Of a stretch of DNA of 64,000 bases, positions 47,843 to 60,700 are shown in pieces. Position 1 is the first letter of the stretch. Each line of letters starts with the position of its first letter. The position numbers and the translations under genes were made by a program. The notes below the pieces were generated by a model. That model saw only the letters and a program-made list of their open reading frames with translations. It did not search any database and was not told the origin of the DNA. This stretch comes from Viscum album (lineage: Eukaryota; Streptophyta; Magnoliopsida; Santalales; Viscaceae): the NCBI GenBank assembly GCA_963277665.1, contig OY728122.1:1546484868-1546548867 (forward strand), given 5' to 3'.

Positions 47843-50189
47843 GATTTCATTTTCCGTATGATGGGTTGAAGGTTAAATGGGGTTGTTTCATAATTATAAT
47901 ATCATATCAGTATATTAGTGATACTTATTGTGTTACTTTATAATGAAAAAACCAAAGAAGAAAAATTTAAAGATGAAAGAAACTTGAAAGAATCTGTAAA
48001 GGATATTACCCCTTCTTCGACGCGCAACTTCTAAACCTCCTATTAAGGGACTAGAGTTGGTCTTTTGAGAAGATAATAACCTCTAAAATGTTATTAGTGA
48101 TGTTAATAAGAGTAATGTTCAGGTTTTGGCCGATCTTGAAGGCTGAAAATGTTGTAAGGAGGAGTGGGAGGAGGTTCCCTTTTAAAAGAGAGGAGAGGGC
48201 CACTTTTGGAAACCTCTAAAATATTAATTTATAATAAACCAAAAAACCCACATAAAAACATCCAAAGTGACTAAAATTAGGATATTAGATAATATAGGGT
48301 TTTAATCTCATCATAAAATTAAATTTAGACATGTTTTGATTTTATTTTAAACCTTATCATTTTGATTTATCCTTACATAATCTATTTAATTTTATTTTTG
48401 GTAATAATGTTATAAATTTTATATGGTTATAAATACATACATATGTGTTTTTAATTATACATAATTTGATACTTAATGATATTTTATATCATATAAATTT
48501 TAATTTTTAATTTTTAAATATTTTTGTGATTTTTAAACAATTTAATAATATAAAATATCAATAGTGTCAATTTTGAAACAATTCATTTATTTGAATTTAA
48601 ATAAAATCCACAGAGAATATGTTTTCTAAAAAAACTATTTAATAGATTAATAACAAGTCATATTAATCTATAAAATTATTTTAGGACATTAATTAGCTCA
48701 TATAATATTTATTGTCATAATTTAATTATAATTTATTTGATATTTCTCTAAATAAAATAACTAATACAACATTTTTGTATAATTATTTAATATAGTTATT
48801 TGTTGTATAACAATTAAAAATAAAAGACTATGATGAGGATAAATTTAATTTATTTCATAAGAATATTTTTAGTATAATTTATCATCTAAAACAACCAACT
48901 TTTAAAATTTTATCTTTATTAAAGTATGAAGGTGATAACTTTGACATCATTTAAAATAAAATAATATAAATGTCATAATCTGTTTTATAAGTCTCCAAAC
49001 TGTCCATAATTCGACAATTAGCAGATTAGGGTATATCTATACACGACCAATAAGGTTTTTTCATGTTTCTAGTTCTTTGGATGAGTATTATTATTGTAAT
49101 AAAAACTATATTTTTTATTTTTTTACTAAATAAATAATTTTTGTATCATTAATGTATAAGCTATTAAGGTAATTAAATATTTCTTAAAAATTACAAATAA
49201 ATTATCATAACAAACAAAAACATTTTAGCTTCCAAATGAGTATTGGTAATCGAATTTATAATCTATATAACCTTATTTTAAAAATACATTAATTATAAAC
49301 GTTTTGAGGGGGACATATTTCACTTTCTTTAAAATAAAATAAATTTAGTGTCTTATTCACATCCAATTGGGTTACAATGGATTCAATTTCAACCCAAATA
49401 TTCCTTATGACGAAATATAATAATCCAATTATATTAATACAAGTGTTAGGGTAATTTTATAATTTTATATTTACCCTTAATTACCCGATTTACCTTTAAC
49501 TATGGTAAATAAAATTTATCGTAGTTACTATTCAAAGTGCCAAAACAAATAGTCTACCAACATAATTTTGACCTACTGATTCCAAAAATGGAATTAATTT
49601 GTCAATATTAAAATCAAATAAGTAGAATAAATTAATTTAAAATTAATCCCGTTGTTAAGAAAACGAGTTTTAAAGTTAAAACATTGCAAAAGATTCAAAT
49701 GATTTTACTTATGCATTCATTGTAAAATCAATGCTAATGACATAAATTATATTAAATGGTAAAAATATATCCTATTAATACTTTAAAACCATTGAATATT
49801 ATAATTTAACCATATTAATTATTACAATTAAAAAAAATTTTTGTAATTAAAATATAGCGTGTTTTTACTATTCATTAAAATATGAAAGTTTTCAGAATAA
49901 TATGAAAAATTTATCCACATGAAATTTTTAGAACCTGATTCCAAAGAATAATTTAATTTTTTCAAATTTAACTTATAAACATGTCAAAAACTAGATTTAA
50001 TGTTGTTGTGACATCAAAAGGCGGCAAAACTACATTTTTTGAAAAATACTTATTTAACCCGAAAAATTTATTTTTTTCTCATACCATGTTAATGAAAATT
50101 TGTAAGATGAATTATAATGTTATAAAATACAATATTTAGTTAATAATATTCATAACGGCTAGTTCATAAAAATATTATAACAATATATC

Positions 50190-50495
50190 TTTGTTTAATA
50201 AAATTCCATATTGCGTACAATACACGCTATCGTGGAAGGTCGTGATTACATGTAATGCAAGCCAAGTAAGGGTTGCGTGTACTGCAAGATTCTTTTGTTA
50301 TTGCTTATAATATAATCCAACCATATTTCATTTATTCAATGAATATATATATATATATACTCAATGCTTCATAGAATAACTTCTATCAAATGAACTTGAA
50401 ATTATGTGTAACACAATCCACAAATTGTGTTGCGTATACTGCAAGCTAATACGGTGTTGCGTATAGCGCAAGATAATATTGGTGTAGCCTACAAC
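50190..50495. repeat. U3 palindrome array, copy C
   Basis: The same repeated motif: GTTGCGTATAGCGCAAG at about 50,455 and GTTGCGTATACTGCAAG at about 50,429. Confidence 0.55.
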
Positions 50496-50556
50496 ACAAG
50501 ACATCAAATAAATTAAAAAGATTACTTCTCATAAAATATTGGGGTGTTACAATTAT

Positions 50557-51245
50557 TAATTATAATAACATATAAATTATATATTATGAATATTATTATC
50601 TAAATTATGAAACATTATGGTTTATGTAAATATAAAAAGAATTCATGGGTAACCAATTAATGAGAAATGACAATAAGAACCAATTGGATATAAAAAGAAA
50701 TATATTTATTTTTATACATATGAATTAGTTTAATCATAATAAAAATAATTAATTACAATTAGTTAATTATTATAATATATATATATATATATTATATTCA
50801 ATATAATATTGTTTTATTCATCCATTACGTTTTAATTGCATAAGATAAGAACAAACTCTATTTTAAATATAAAACCCTATATTTTTATAAGGTAAATTTT
50901 ACTACCATTTAATGGTGAACCAATTATAAATATTGGTGTTTTACATGTTAATTGATTGAATATTTCATAAAAACTTTATATCTTATATAGGAACATAATA
51001 ATTTTTAGGGTTAATTATTTTATATTTTTGTGAGTAATTTCATTTTTCAAGGGATAGTTATAATAATAAATTTTAATTTGATTCTAATTTTTCAACAAAT
51101 TTATTTATAAGGTAAAATTATATTACTAATTTGTTTTAAAGTTTAATTATATAATATTTTTTATCTGTTAATAAATTTATTTTATTGTAATAAATTTCAC
51201 TATGAAATTGATTATATTAACATTTCAAAAATTTTGATGTTTTTT
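50557..51245 (+). repeat. F2 3' LTR, segment 2
   Basis: F2 LTR sequence between two insertions, matching about 2,665-3,357 of the 5' LTR (shared GGTTTATGTAAATATAAAA at 50,609 and 2,733). It ends with TTTTT, the target site of the next insertion. Confidence 0.72.
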
Positions 51246-54200
51246 ATAAGGACCCAACCTTAAACCTTACTTAATATTGAATTAAATGAATAATTCACAT
51301 TGAGGATCTTTTCAGGATTAGTGTTTTAAGGAATTAGGACATAACAATTACATCTCAAAAGATTACAAAGTAGAAACTTCTACATAGTTTCTATTTTTTT
51401 ACAAAACATGAACTCTTGAAAAAAAAGAGTCATGTCCAGTTCCATGTTTAAGACAACATGACTTTTCCTTGATCCCATACATGACCCTATTCCACATTAT
51501 GTCCTGTGAAAAACATTTCAAAAACTTCGGATGAGAATAAAAAGAACTGTTAGGGATTCACAATAAAGGAAAACTATTAGTTTTTCAAAAAACAAGTAAA
51601 CCATGAATACTTTAACATAAGTAATACTTTTCACCTCCATGAAGTAGTGAATATTATTTATTGAATAAAATATCATTACTTACCCTTTTTTTACCAAAAC
51701 ATTACTACAAAACCCATATAAAGAACAGATAACATAAAAGGTAAGTTGGGACATAAACATACTTATATGGAATAACTATACGGTCGACTTCTACACATAT
51801 CACTAAATGGAATATCCATATGGCTGAATTCCATAACCAATGAATTGGAGGTTGTAATGTAACCACCCATCCTGGGATTCACGACACCACCCATCTTTTT
51901 TTTATCACATAACCACCCATCAAATGTCCAAGTACCATTATAAAATCATAAGAAATAAAAAAAATATAAAGGAATGAAAAAATTTCCACTTTTCAATCAC
52001 AATATATCACTTAAATATATTGACATATCAAAACCATTTTCAATACCAAAATACATAAAAAATTATATGGTATTTATTTTCTTTTAAAAAAATTTCGGCC
52101 TGTTGAGGAAGCCAAAAATCAAATAATACTCACGGTGGAAGAAAATGTTATTGTCACCTCTTATGTTAAAAGAAATGTTCCTTTTTTTCGTTTAGTAAAA
52201 CACTTCAAAGAAAAATATTCCCTTTGAAAATTCAAGGGTGTTTATACAGCGTATAAAAGAATGTTGTTAATTAAAACAAAATATGCCTCAATGAAAAGAG
52301 ATTGAGACGAAGTCCCTTACCTCATGTCTAATTTGACTCAATAATTATTTAATCTCCTGAATAATAAAATAAAGGTAATTACACTTGCTTAAGATCCTAT
52401 TTCAAGGTTATTATTCCTTTTATATCACTTATTACCTTGTTATAAACATTATGTAATCATTTTAGTTAATAATGTTCGTTTTGTCGATATTTAGTACTTG
52501 AGTCAAAAATGGACTTTTTATAATCACATGTTGTTCATGTAGTCAAAGGTTAATTATATACTGAATGATATTCATGATTTGGATGTCATATATATCATAT
52601 ATATCCAGCATATACATGTATTTATAATAGTACATAACATTTAGAGGTAAGAAATGAAATACACCGTTCATGGAGATGGTAAGCCATACGTATGCATGAA
52701 CGCTACTTAAATTTATATTTCATATTTAATGGAATTAAAACATAATGATAAATAGTAGTGTTATAATTCCAGTATTGTTTCATATATAATATCAACAAAT
52801 AAATCCTTTATATGTACCACATATGGTTTGAACAAGTCATATCACTTTGAGGGGGCGGTAGTCCGCACTTCCTCAAATAAATATATCACATTTACCCATA
52901 ATGGAAACAATAAAGGTATTATATAAATAGAAATTACAGAAGCATAAAGAAAACATAAAAATAATATATATCATATATAAATACATTTCCATCATAATTT
53001 CCTCCATGAGAGGTGGTAATAGGTAACTGAACAATCATCGTTTCGTGAGGCGATAGTTTTCCATCCACAGAAACATTATATACTTCACCCATTAGATGGA
53101 GGTGTGTGTAAGTGTAGTTTGAATCCTTATCATAAAAATATCCTAGTATATTAATGATACTGGTTTTGTTACAAAAAAAGTAATAAAAAGAGTTTAGGGT
53201 TTGGAGAAGTAAAATAAAAGATAACAAATTAAGAGAAACCGTTACCTTTAATTTGGGTAACTCCCTTTGGTTTGAACCAAAGGACTTATTGAAGTGCCTT
53301 ATGCCTAAGGTAAGGATTCTAGGTGGAAGAGAGGTATGTAGGGAGATTAATTGGGTAGAGTTTGGATGAGATAAAAGGATCTATAGGTGTGAGGAACTGG
53401 TTAGAAATGGTATCCTTTTGTAAGGGATAGGAGGGGCTCTTTAGGAATGTGTGATAATATTATTTTATTATATAATGATATTAGGTTTCTAAAGGTCCAA
53501 AAATAATTAAAGTAGAATATAAGATGACTCATATTAGAAATAAAATCATCCAATCGGAATTGGACATGTTTTGGATAATATTTTCATAATTTTAATCTTA
53601 TTTATTTAAATCATTTATTAATGTGGTAAACAATGTATCATTATTGTGTCATAAATAATTTAATTTATTTGTTGTTAAAAAATTATAAAAAAATACCATG
53701 ATGTAGGATGTCCTTTTATATTTCCAATGAATATTTATAGTTGAAATTATTATTCATATAACACCATATAAAAATTAATTTACTATTTTTTTTGTTTATG
53801 CCACTTTTGCCTTTACATTAAATTAATTAATCTAAAGTGTCATTATCATTCATAATTGGCTCCATGGGGTCCCAAAATAGTCCCAAAGATTTAAATGGTT
53901 TTAAATTACTCATAAAATAAGGTTAGGACATGTGTTAAGGTTATTTTGAATTATTACAATATTTTTTTAACCATGAATTACCCTATTTACCTTTAACCGC
54001 GGTAAATAAAAGTCAAAAGTTACTATTCACCAAAAATTATTATCATCTTTTTGAGAAACATTATACTTACTAATAGAAACCATGTATGTCGGATTTTTGA
54101 AATTCAGTTCAAATAAGTGGTAAAATTTCATTTAAATGAAAAAGACAGTTTTTAACTACTTCTATGTGGTTTCACTACTCATCAAAAATTGAAGTTTTTC

Positions 54201-55032
54201 AGAAAAATACAAAAAACGTAGCCGAAGCTATATTTGATATTCATAATTGAAAAATGATGTCTATTTTTCTAAATTCAAAACATAGATGTGGCATTAATTA
54301 ATATTTAATTAATTCTCACTGTTAAAACAAATAGCGTGTTTTTAAGAAACAATAACTATCGAAAGATTGACACTTGTTTATGTCCAATTTAAAAGTTAAA
54401 TTAATTCCAATGACCAAAATTGGATTAAATGGTAAAAATATATTCTAATTAAAATTTAAAAACAATTAAAAAGACAATATATCCATATAAATAAATTATA
54501 TTAAAACACTTCTTTTAATTAAAATACAATATTTTCACTTTTCATAAAAAAATTAACATTATCAGAAAAATTCTAAAAACTTACACAAAGTAAATTTTTA
54601 TGTCCCCATTCTAAAGAAGGATTTTATTTGGTCAATTAGAATATATAAAAATAACCAAAACTATATTTAATGAGGGTTCTCCATTAAAGGTGGTAAATCG
54701 ATCTTTTAATGTAAATTATGATTAAAATTAGATTCATTCACTTTTTAAGCCTCTAACTTTTATTGGAAAAATTTAAATACATTTAACAAACATGTATTAT
54801 CATATTGTAGTTAGTTTTGTTCATTACCGCTAATACAACAGCTAGGAGTTAACTACCATTGAAAATAATGTTATATTATTAGTGTGGAACGTAAGATTTC
54901 AAAAAAACCCGTTGTTTCATATCGGGTACGCTATCGAACATAGAAACCCATTTAAAGTAAAATTAATATTTAATTCACAAATATTAATAACTATTAAATA
55001 AGACTTCTTCTTTAATTACCTGGGATGTTACA
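51246..55032 (-). mobile_element. Solo LTR, diverged F1/F2-related copy D, minus orientation
   Basis: Begins TATAAGGACCC on the + strand and ends GGGATGTTACA. It is flanked by TTTTT at 51,241-51,245 and 55,033-55,037 (low complexity). The break lies exactly where the F2 5' LTR reads straight through near 3,355. Length is 3,787 bp. Its leader matches the F2 LTR closely (CATCTAATGGGT, on the minus strand, followed by the hairpin), so it is nearer to F2 than to copies A-C. The 97-codon frame at 52,934-53,227 overlaps the hairpin leader and is probably not a gene. Confidence 0.78.
52662..53074 (-). promoter_or_regulatory. Three-hairpin cluster in solo LTR D
   Basis: At about 52,662-52,703 the inner stem is ATGG-TAAG-CCAT, arms CGTTCATG/CATGAACG. 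At 52,846-52,877 it is GCGG-TAGT-CCGC, arms TTTGAGG/CCTCAAA. At 53,039-53,074 only arms GTTTCGTG/CACAGAAAC remain. The stems differ in sequence from copies A-C but still pair. This is the strongest evidence for conserved structure. Confidence 0.7.
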
Positions 55033-55037
55033 TTTTT

Positions 55038-57756
55038 TTCATTAATGGCCCACATTTTTGTACCAACTATTGGATAAATTTTAAATTAATATATTGTAGT
55101 TATGTGATTGGAATTTGAAAAATGGATTAAATATTTAGAACAAGAATAATTTATAATTTCTTAATTGTTAAAATTAGTTTTTTTACAAAAATTAGTAGCT
55201 AAGGTGATTAATATTAATTACAACAATTAAGAAAAAATTAATCTTTTTCAAGGACTATACCATAATCTTAAGAACTAAAATGACCTATAAACGTTTTAAA
55301 AATCAATTTCATGGCCATATTTCAACACTATACACCGTTTTCTATAATTGGGACCATTATTGGAGAAAATTTAAATGTCAATAACTTGTATTATATTCCT
55401 TTGTGAAAATATTACATGAGTGCCACTCCACCTCCACTTTAAAAAGGGCCTCCTCTCCTCCCTCTTCCTCACACCAGTAAAGCCACATTGGATGGACCCA
55501 GATCATTATAAATATATCCTAAACATACATACCCTTCTCCATGAATTCACCCCTTGTTAATATGGAATTAAATAAATATATATTTTTTTTCAAACATAAT
55601 GTTGTTACCTGATTAAGACAAAATAAACATCATCAATCTTTTTTGTTTTTTCTATTCTCTTACCCCAAATATCATCTTATTCCTGGATTTTATAACAAAA
55701 CCATTACAATCAATATAATTTTGTATTTTATGACAATTTTTATAAATACACATACACACATTTCCATCTAATGGGTAACTGACATATTGTTTCTCTATAT
55801 AGAAAACTAATGCTTCACGAAATGATGATTGTTCATTTATTTCATTTACCACATCTCATGATATATATTTTTATAGAAAATATAATTACATATGATCTAT
55901 ATGATATTTATAATTTCTATATTATTAAATATTTTTTTAGAAAATATCATTTTTCATTACAATTTGTTTCCATATGATAATTTCATTTCAGGATGTGTGG
56001 TATACCACCCACTCAAAGCAACGTGACTCATTCATTCCATAGATGGAATATATAAAGGTTGGTATTAATAATATTATGTAACATATAAAACATATATTTG
56101 ATAATAGAGTTTTAATATTCAAATATATTTTATTATTAACTATTTTAATACAACATTGAAATGAATGTAGCATTTATGTGTGCGTATGACCTACCATCTC
56201 CCTGAATGGTGCATTTAATTTTTATCTCCACACATTATATATTATTCTAAAAACATATTGACTAAATATATATGATAATTATATAATGATTTAAATTTAT
56301 TAGATTATAAAACCATTATATTGTTATTAAGAATAAAAATAACATGTGAAATCATACATGAAAATACCAGGCAATTGACACACAAAATAATCAAAATAAT
56401 GAAAGATTGTAAAAAATTGCATCTTAAGACATTATAATTATAGAATATATGATATTATCCATATGATTAGGGTTTTGGTATAAGTTAGTAACTTATTTTA
56501 ATGTAATATAATAGAGGATAATGACAACACAACAAATAAAAGTTAAGGCATGGGATTTCATCCCAATTTTCTTTATATTAAAACTTATTTATAGTTTGGA
56601 ACCTTGTTCCTTTTATTTTGTGTATCTATTAACATTGCATGTTTATATTATGAATCTATATATTCTAATTAATTTATTTATATTTTTTAATGTTGTTTTT
56701 ACATTATGGTTATGATTTAAATGTTTTGTTGTGGTATGTGACACTTTGTAATGTTTAAAGATTATTGTCCTCAAGGACGTTCTTAATGTTTATCTTTGCG
56801 ATCCCACATCCTTATATGTTTTCAACAATCTATTGATAATAAATATTTTTGTTAAATAATTTTTCTTTGTAAATTTTATTTTATATCAATATTTTTATAT
56901 GATTTATATTTTTATTTTATAAAACTATATATCATTTTTATACAATATTTTTAACAGTTATTTTATTGAGTGGGTAATAATTGATAAATATATATCCTTG
57001 ATTAAAAACCAATATTTCATAATGAAAATTGTTTATTATTAAAATTGATTATATATATTATGAATGATTTTGATATGTATGACATGGCTATATCCTAGTT
57101 ATAGATTGCACCTCGATGCATTGGTAGTCTTAGAACATATACTAGTTGTCTAAATATATGTGTTTTTACCTCACAACTAAACCATCTTGTGAATGACCTG
57201 GAATTTAATTTTCACAAGTATCTAGGAAACATGGAATCAAATAATTAATCATTTCCCTCATTTAATTTTAGTCATTATTCATCCAAGAGATTATGTGTCG
57301 ATATATCTATAGATACATTTCCATATCAGTTTATTTATTTAGATGGTTTGAGTTTTAGTTCCTTACCTTACCATGTTGATATTTCATTATACATTTGTTT
57401 GTATAAAATTTGTTATTAGTTATTTCCATTTACATGTTAATTAATTACTATTTATTAATTATTATTTCTACTTTATATACCACAACTGAGCTTTTAATAT
57501 CACCCTTATTATGTTTTCTTTTCCTAGGTTATGAAGAATAAATAATTGATTTAGTTCTCAAGGATATAGTTTATTTTATTTTAGTATGTAACATTTTTGT
57601 ATTTTATATTTCCCTCTATATTATGATTATAATGTATGTAATATGAATTTAAAATACCATTAAACTAATATGTTCTTCAGTATTTGATTACATTCAATCA
57701 TCTTAATGTAATAATACAATACCCTAGAACTGAGGTTTTGTGGTCAGGGCAATGCA
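55038..57756 (+). repeat. F2 3' LTR, segment 3
   Basis: Last part of the F2 3' LTR. It contains the eroded promoter (about 55,420-55,470), the empty sites for solo LTR A (about 55,825) and the Tat element (about 56,054), and three hairpin positions. It ends CAGGGCAATGCA at 57,756. No gene is seen. Confidence 0.75.
55785..56210 (+). promoter_or_regulatory. Hairpin cluster in the F2 3' LTR
   Basis: Three positions matching copy D: about 55,790-55,822 (GTTTC...GAAAT), 55,989-56,018 with inner stem GTGG-TATA-CCAC, and 56,171-56,209 with ATGA-CCTA-CCAT and arms CATTTA/TGAATG (one G-T pair). Here they are in sense orientation on the + strand. Confidence 0.6.
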
Positions 57757-60700
57757 TTGATTAGTGATTAAGGAAACATATATGTATATCTAACACTAAT
57801 GGATATTAAACTATAAATAGAAATCAAATATATATTGAAAAAAATATTTTTAATTTAGATAAATACTATTATATTACTTCACTTTTTCTCAATCTACAAC
57901 GTACTAAAAATCAATTCTTTTTGTGATCAAACTACAACAGCCACTTGACATTCATATTTGTTTCATAGTTTTACATGAGATTCATTGTAATTTGTTTATT
58001 ATTATTCATATGATTCAACAGTTGTTTTATAATGATTTTATCTTTATATTTTCTACTGGTTATACTTATATAATATTTATGTTGTGGTATTTTTTCTTCC
58101 ACCATATCTAAAGAGAAAATGTCTATTTTTTATATTTATAAAAGAAAATGCTTGTTGTATGTTGGTTGTGAAAAATTGATATATAGGTTATATATTCTGA
58201 TCTATTCATATATTTGAGTATATAGGTGTAAAGAGTGTATATAGGATCATATATAACTAAATCACAATAAAAATATTATTTTTTCATATTTATTATTTCA
58301 TCTATAATTTTTGTTTAATGTTAATTTTCCTCATTTTGGAATTTTGACCACATATAAATCTGGGAAAACAATTTGAATAAATTTATTGAATATTTTTAAA
58401 ATATTAATGACACTAACAACATCCTAATCTTAATATTCTATGTTCATGATCATTTTAGATTTAAGGTAAAAGAATGAATGATGGTTTGATAACAAGAGGA
58501 CACATTTTATTATGAAAATGAACATGGTTATTGGAAAAAAATTATTATAGATTATCACAAGAAATCATCCGTTTATCATTGTACCTCAATGTTAAAAAAT
58601 TACAATGTGTTTTATGTATAACATTATTTCATTTCACAAACTGATATTTGTAACTTCATTTGAATTTATAACATCAAAAATAGTATTTACTTTTATATTA
58701 TACAAAAAATATTTAGCAATGCTTCTATGTATAGGAATAAACATTAAATTTTGGAAAAAAATCCATTTTACTCATTAGGTGAATTACCAATTGATGTAAG
58801 CGAAACTATGAATGTTAATAATTATATAGTAAATGAAATGTTATTTTGAAAATCATTGTGAATGTGGTGTGTGCAATTTGAGAAAGAGAGAACAAAACGA
58901 TTATGTAGGAGAGGGTACCAAGAACATTACCAATGAAATGTTATTCAATTAAGGTAAAATTTAATGAAATAAATAACATCGTGGAGTATATACATGATTA
59001 ACATATTATTTATTTACTTTAACATTAATAACATTCCAACAAAAATTTTAAATAAAATTAAATAAAAAACGATCTTGTTGTTTATATGAATGTAATTTTT
59101 ATTTCATATAGTAAATCAATTTTTGAGTTATAATACTTTGAAAAAGATAGTGTAGGTACACTACTGAAATTATTTTAAGAAGATATAAAAAATGGTTCTA
59201 TAAAATTATATTCAAAATAATTAAAGGGCTGATCATAGAAGAAATATGAAAATTAGATCAAATAAAAATATTAAATCCTTAAATCCTTGATTTTATGTGT
59301 ACAAGAATTATGGGAACTCATTTACTAATTTTTCGTTATTATTGAGTGAATTAAAAGATAAAGAATTATGAAAAAAGTGATATGATACATGGATGCAACA
59401 TAGAGTTTTAAATAATATATAACATTTATATTATGAGTTTTAAATTTATATTTAACTAATAATACCATGTATAAATGAAACCACGCTAGTGGTTAGTGAT
59501 TCTTATATGACTATATGTTTAATCGGATTGAATTTTGACCAGAAATTTGGATTCTTTCCTTTGGTTTCTTATACGGGAAAAAATTGTAATTTCAATCTAG
59601 TAGATGATCTCAAATAATTTTTCTCACAATGTCACTTGTACCAAAATAGGTTTTTTACCATAGGACATACCTTTGGTGGAATTATAGGTCGTTTTATTTT
59701 TAGAGGAATAATTAATAATTAATAATTAATTAATTAATATTTAATTTAATCGTGCATGTTTTTATAGCCATATATTTTGAATAAAGACTCATATTGAGAT
59801 TTTATCTCTATCATTGAATCTATAATGAGGGGTTTTCCTAGGGGGTTATAATGTTAGTTAAGGTGCCAGGGCTGAGTTGGGCCCCTTTTTATTTTCCTAT
59901 CCTCTTTATTCATTCTCTTTATTTTCCTTTTATTTTCATCGTTTCTTCCCTATAATCTTTTGAATGATCCCAATGTAGCTCTTTTTTCCTAACTGAGAGA
60001 TTAAAATGTATAGTTATATATGTAGTGTGATATAGGGGAAGATTATTACTATCATGGAGCACACGACACAATGGTTAGTCATACGGTATTCATGGTCAAA
60101 AAAATTTATGACACTTCATCAGATTAAACCTAGAGGTTTTACGTTATTAATTTTAACTATATATCCCAATATATTAGTCTTTTAAATATATAAATCCCAT
60201 TTTATGATTTCATGGGACCCCTAGTGGGAAGATTTATAGGCATTTTAGAAAAATTACGGTTTCAAGGCCATTTGGGGTTTTCATTTTGTGAAAACCCCCC
60301 TACACAACATGCGGATTAGAAACACATCATCTACATTCTTTCAGTTTAGGAAATATAAAATTTTCGGAGTACAAATAATTTATTTGGTTAACACACAATG
60401 TACTAGTACAAATCTATGTAGTTGAGTACCTATCCAAGTAATGGATCTAAGTGGCACATATTGTGTAATTTATAGTGCTATAACCCATGTGGGATGCGTG
60501 TTGTGTAGAGTTTCACAACTATGTCCTGTGATGTACATGGGTAGGTACACCGTTTGGTTAATCATGAAGTACAAGACCAAAACATTAAATACATGGGATT
60601 TTAAATTCCATTCTTACCTCGAGTATATTCCCATGTGGGGTCTTGAGGGTGTTCATCATGTAACAAGGTAACACAATTTTTGTACTCCACCATTTATATC

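Larger units (their letters stand above)
38801..50551 (-). mobile_element. F1 element with two 4.7 kb LTRs and a gag-remnant interior, minus orientation
   Basis: Order in sense (right to left): 5' LTR 50,551-45,802, primer-binding site TGGTATCAGAG at 45,799, interior of 2.3 kb with a gag zinc-knuckle frame, polypurine tract at 43,526-43,514, and 3' LTR 43,513-38,803. A candidate target-site duplication ATTAT is at 38,796-38,800 and 50,552-50,556, which puts two extra bases at the left end; being AT-only it is weak by itself, but the F2 LTR continues across it. There is no pol. It is a non-autonomous element that would have needed proteins from a relative. The two LTRs look roughly 80-90% alike by eye. 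Confidence 0.85.
45802..50551 (-). repeat. F1 5' LTR (copy C)
   Basis: 4,750 bp. On the + strand it begins TATAGAGACCC and ends GGGGTGTTACA. It matches copies A and B. The promoter block (about 48,178-48,205) has TTTTAAAAG in place of TATA. Hairpins are at 47,421-47,842 and the U3 palindromes at 50,190-50,495. Confidence 0.86.
2441..57756 (+). mobile_element. F2: old gag-only Ty3/gypsy-type LTR element split by four nested insertions
   Basis: Two direct-repeat LTRs flank a 2.7 kb interior (35,846-38,576). Both LTRs start TGTT-TATT (2,441 and 38,577) and end GGG plus seven bases (35,845 and 57,756). Removing the inserted elements and one TSD copy each leaves LTRs of about 3,638 and 3,632 bp. 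All four insertion points land on matching sequence in the sister LTR. The + orientation follows from the TATA box and from gag remains in the + frame. No target-site duplication or clear primer-binding site is visible at the F2 ends, so it is probably the oldest layer. The interior lacks any trace of pol, so the element was probably non-autonomous, like the described gag-only TR-GAG elements. Confidence 0.75.

Noticed and set aside
5754..53074. Regularly spaced conserved short repeats as a CRISPR-like array
   Set aside because: Spacing is about 185-190 bp, spacers are homologous between copies, and the units are hairpins inside plant LTRs.
60441..60671. 76-codon open frame as a gene
   Set aside because: No recognisable motif, no promoter signal, and no supporting neighbour.
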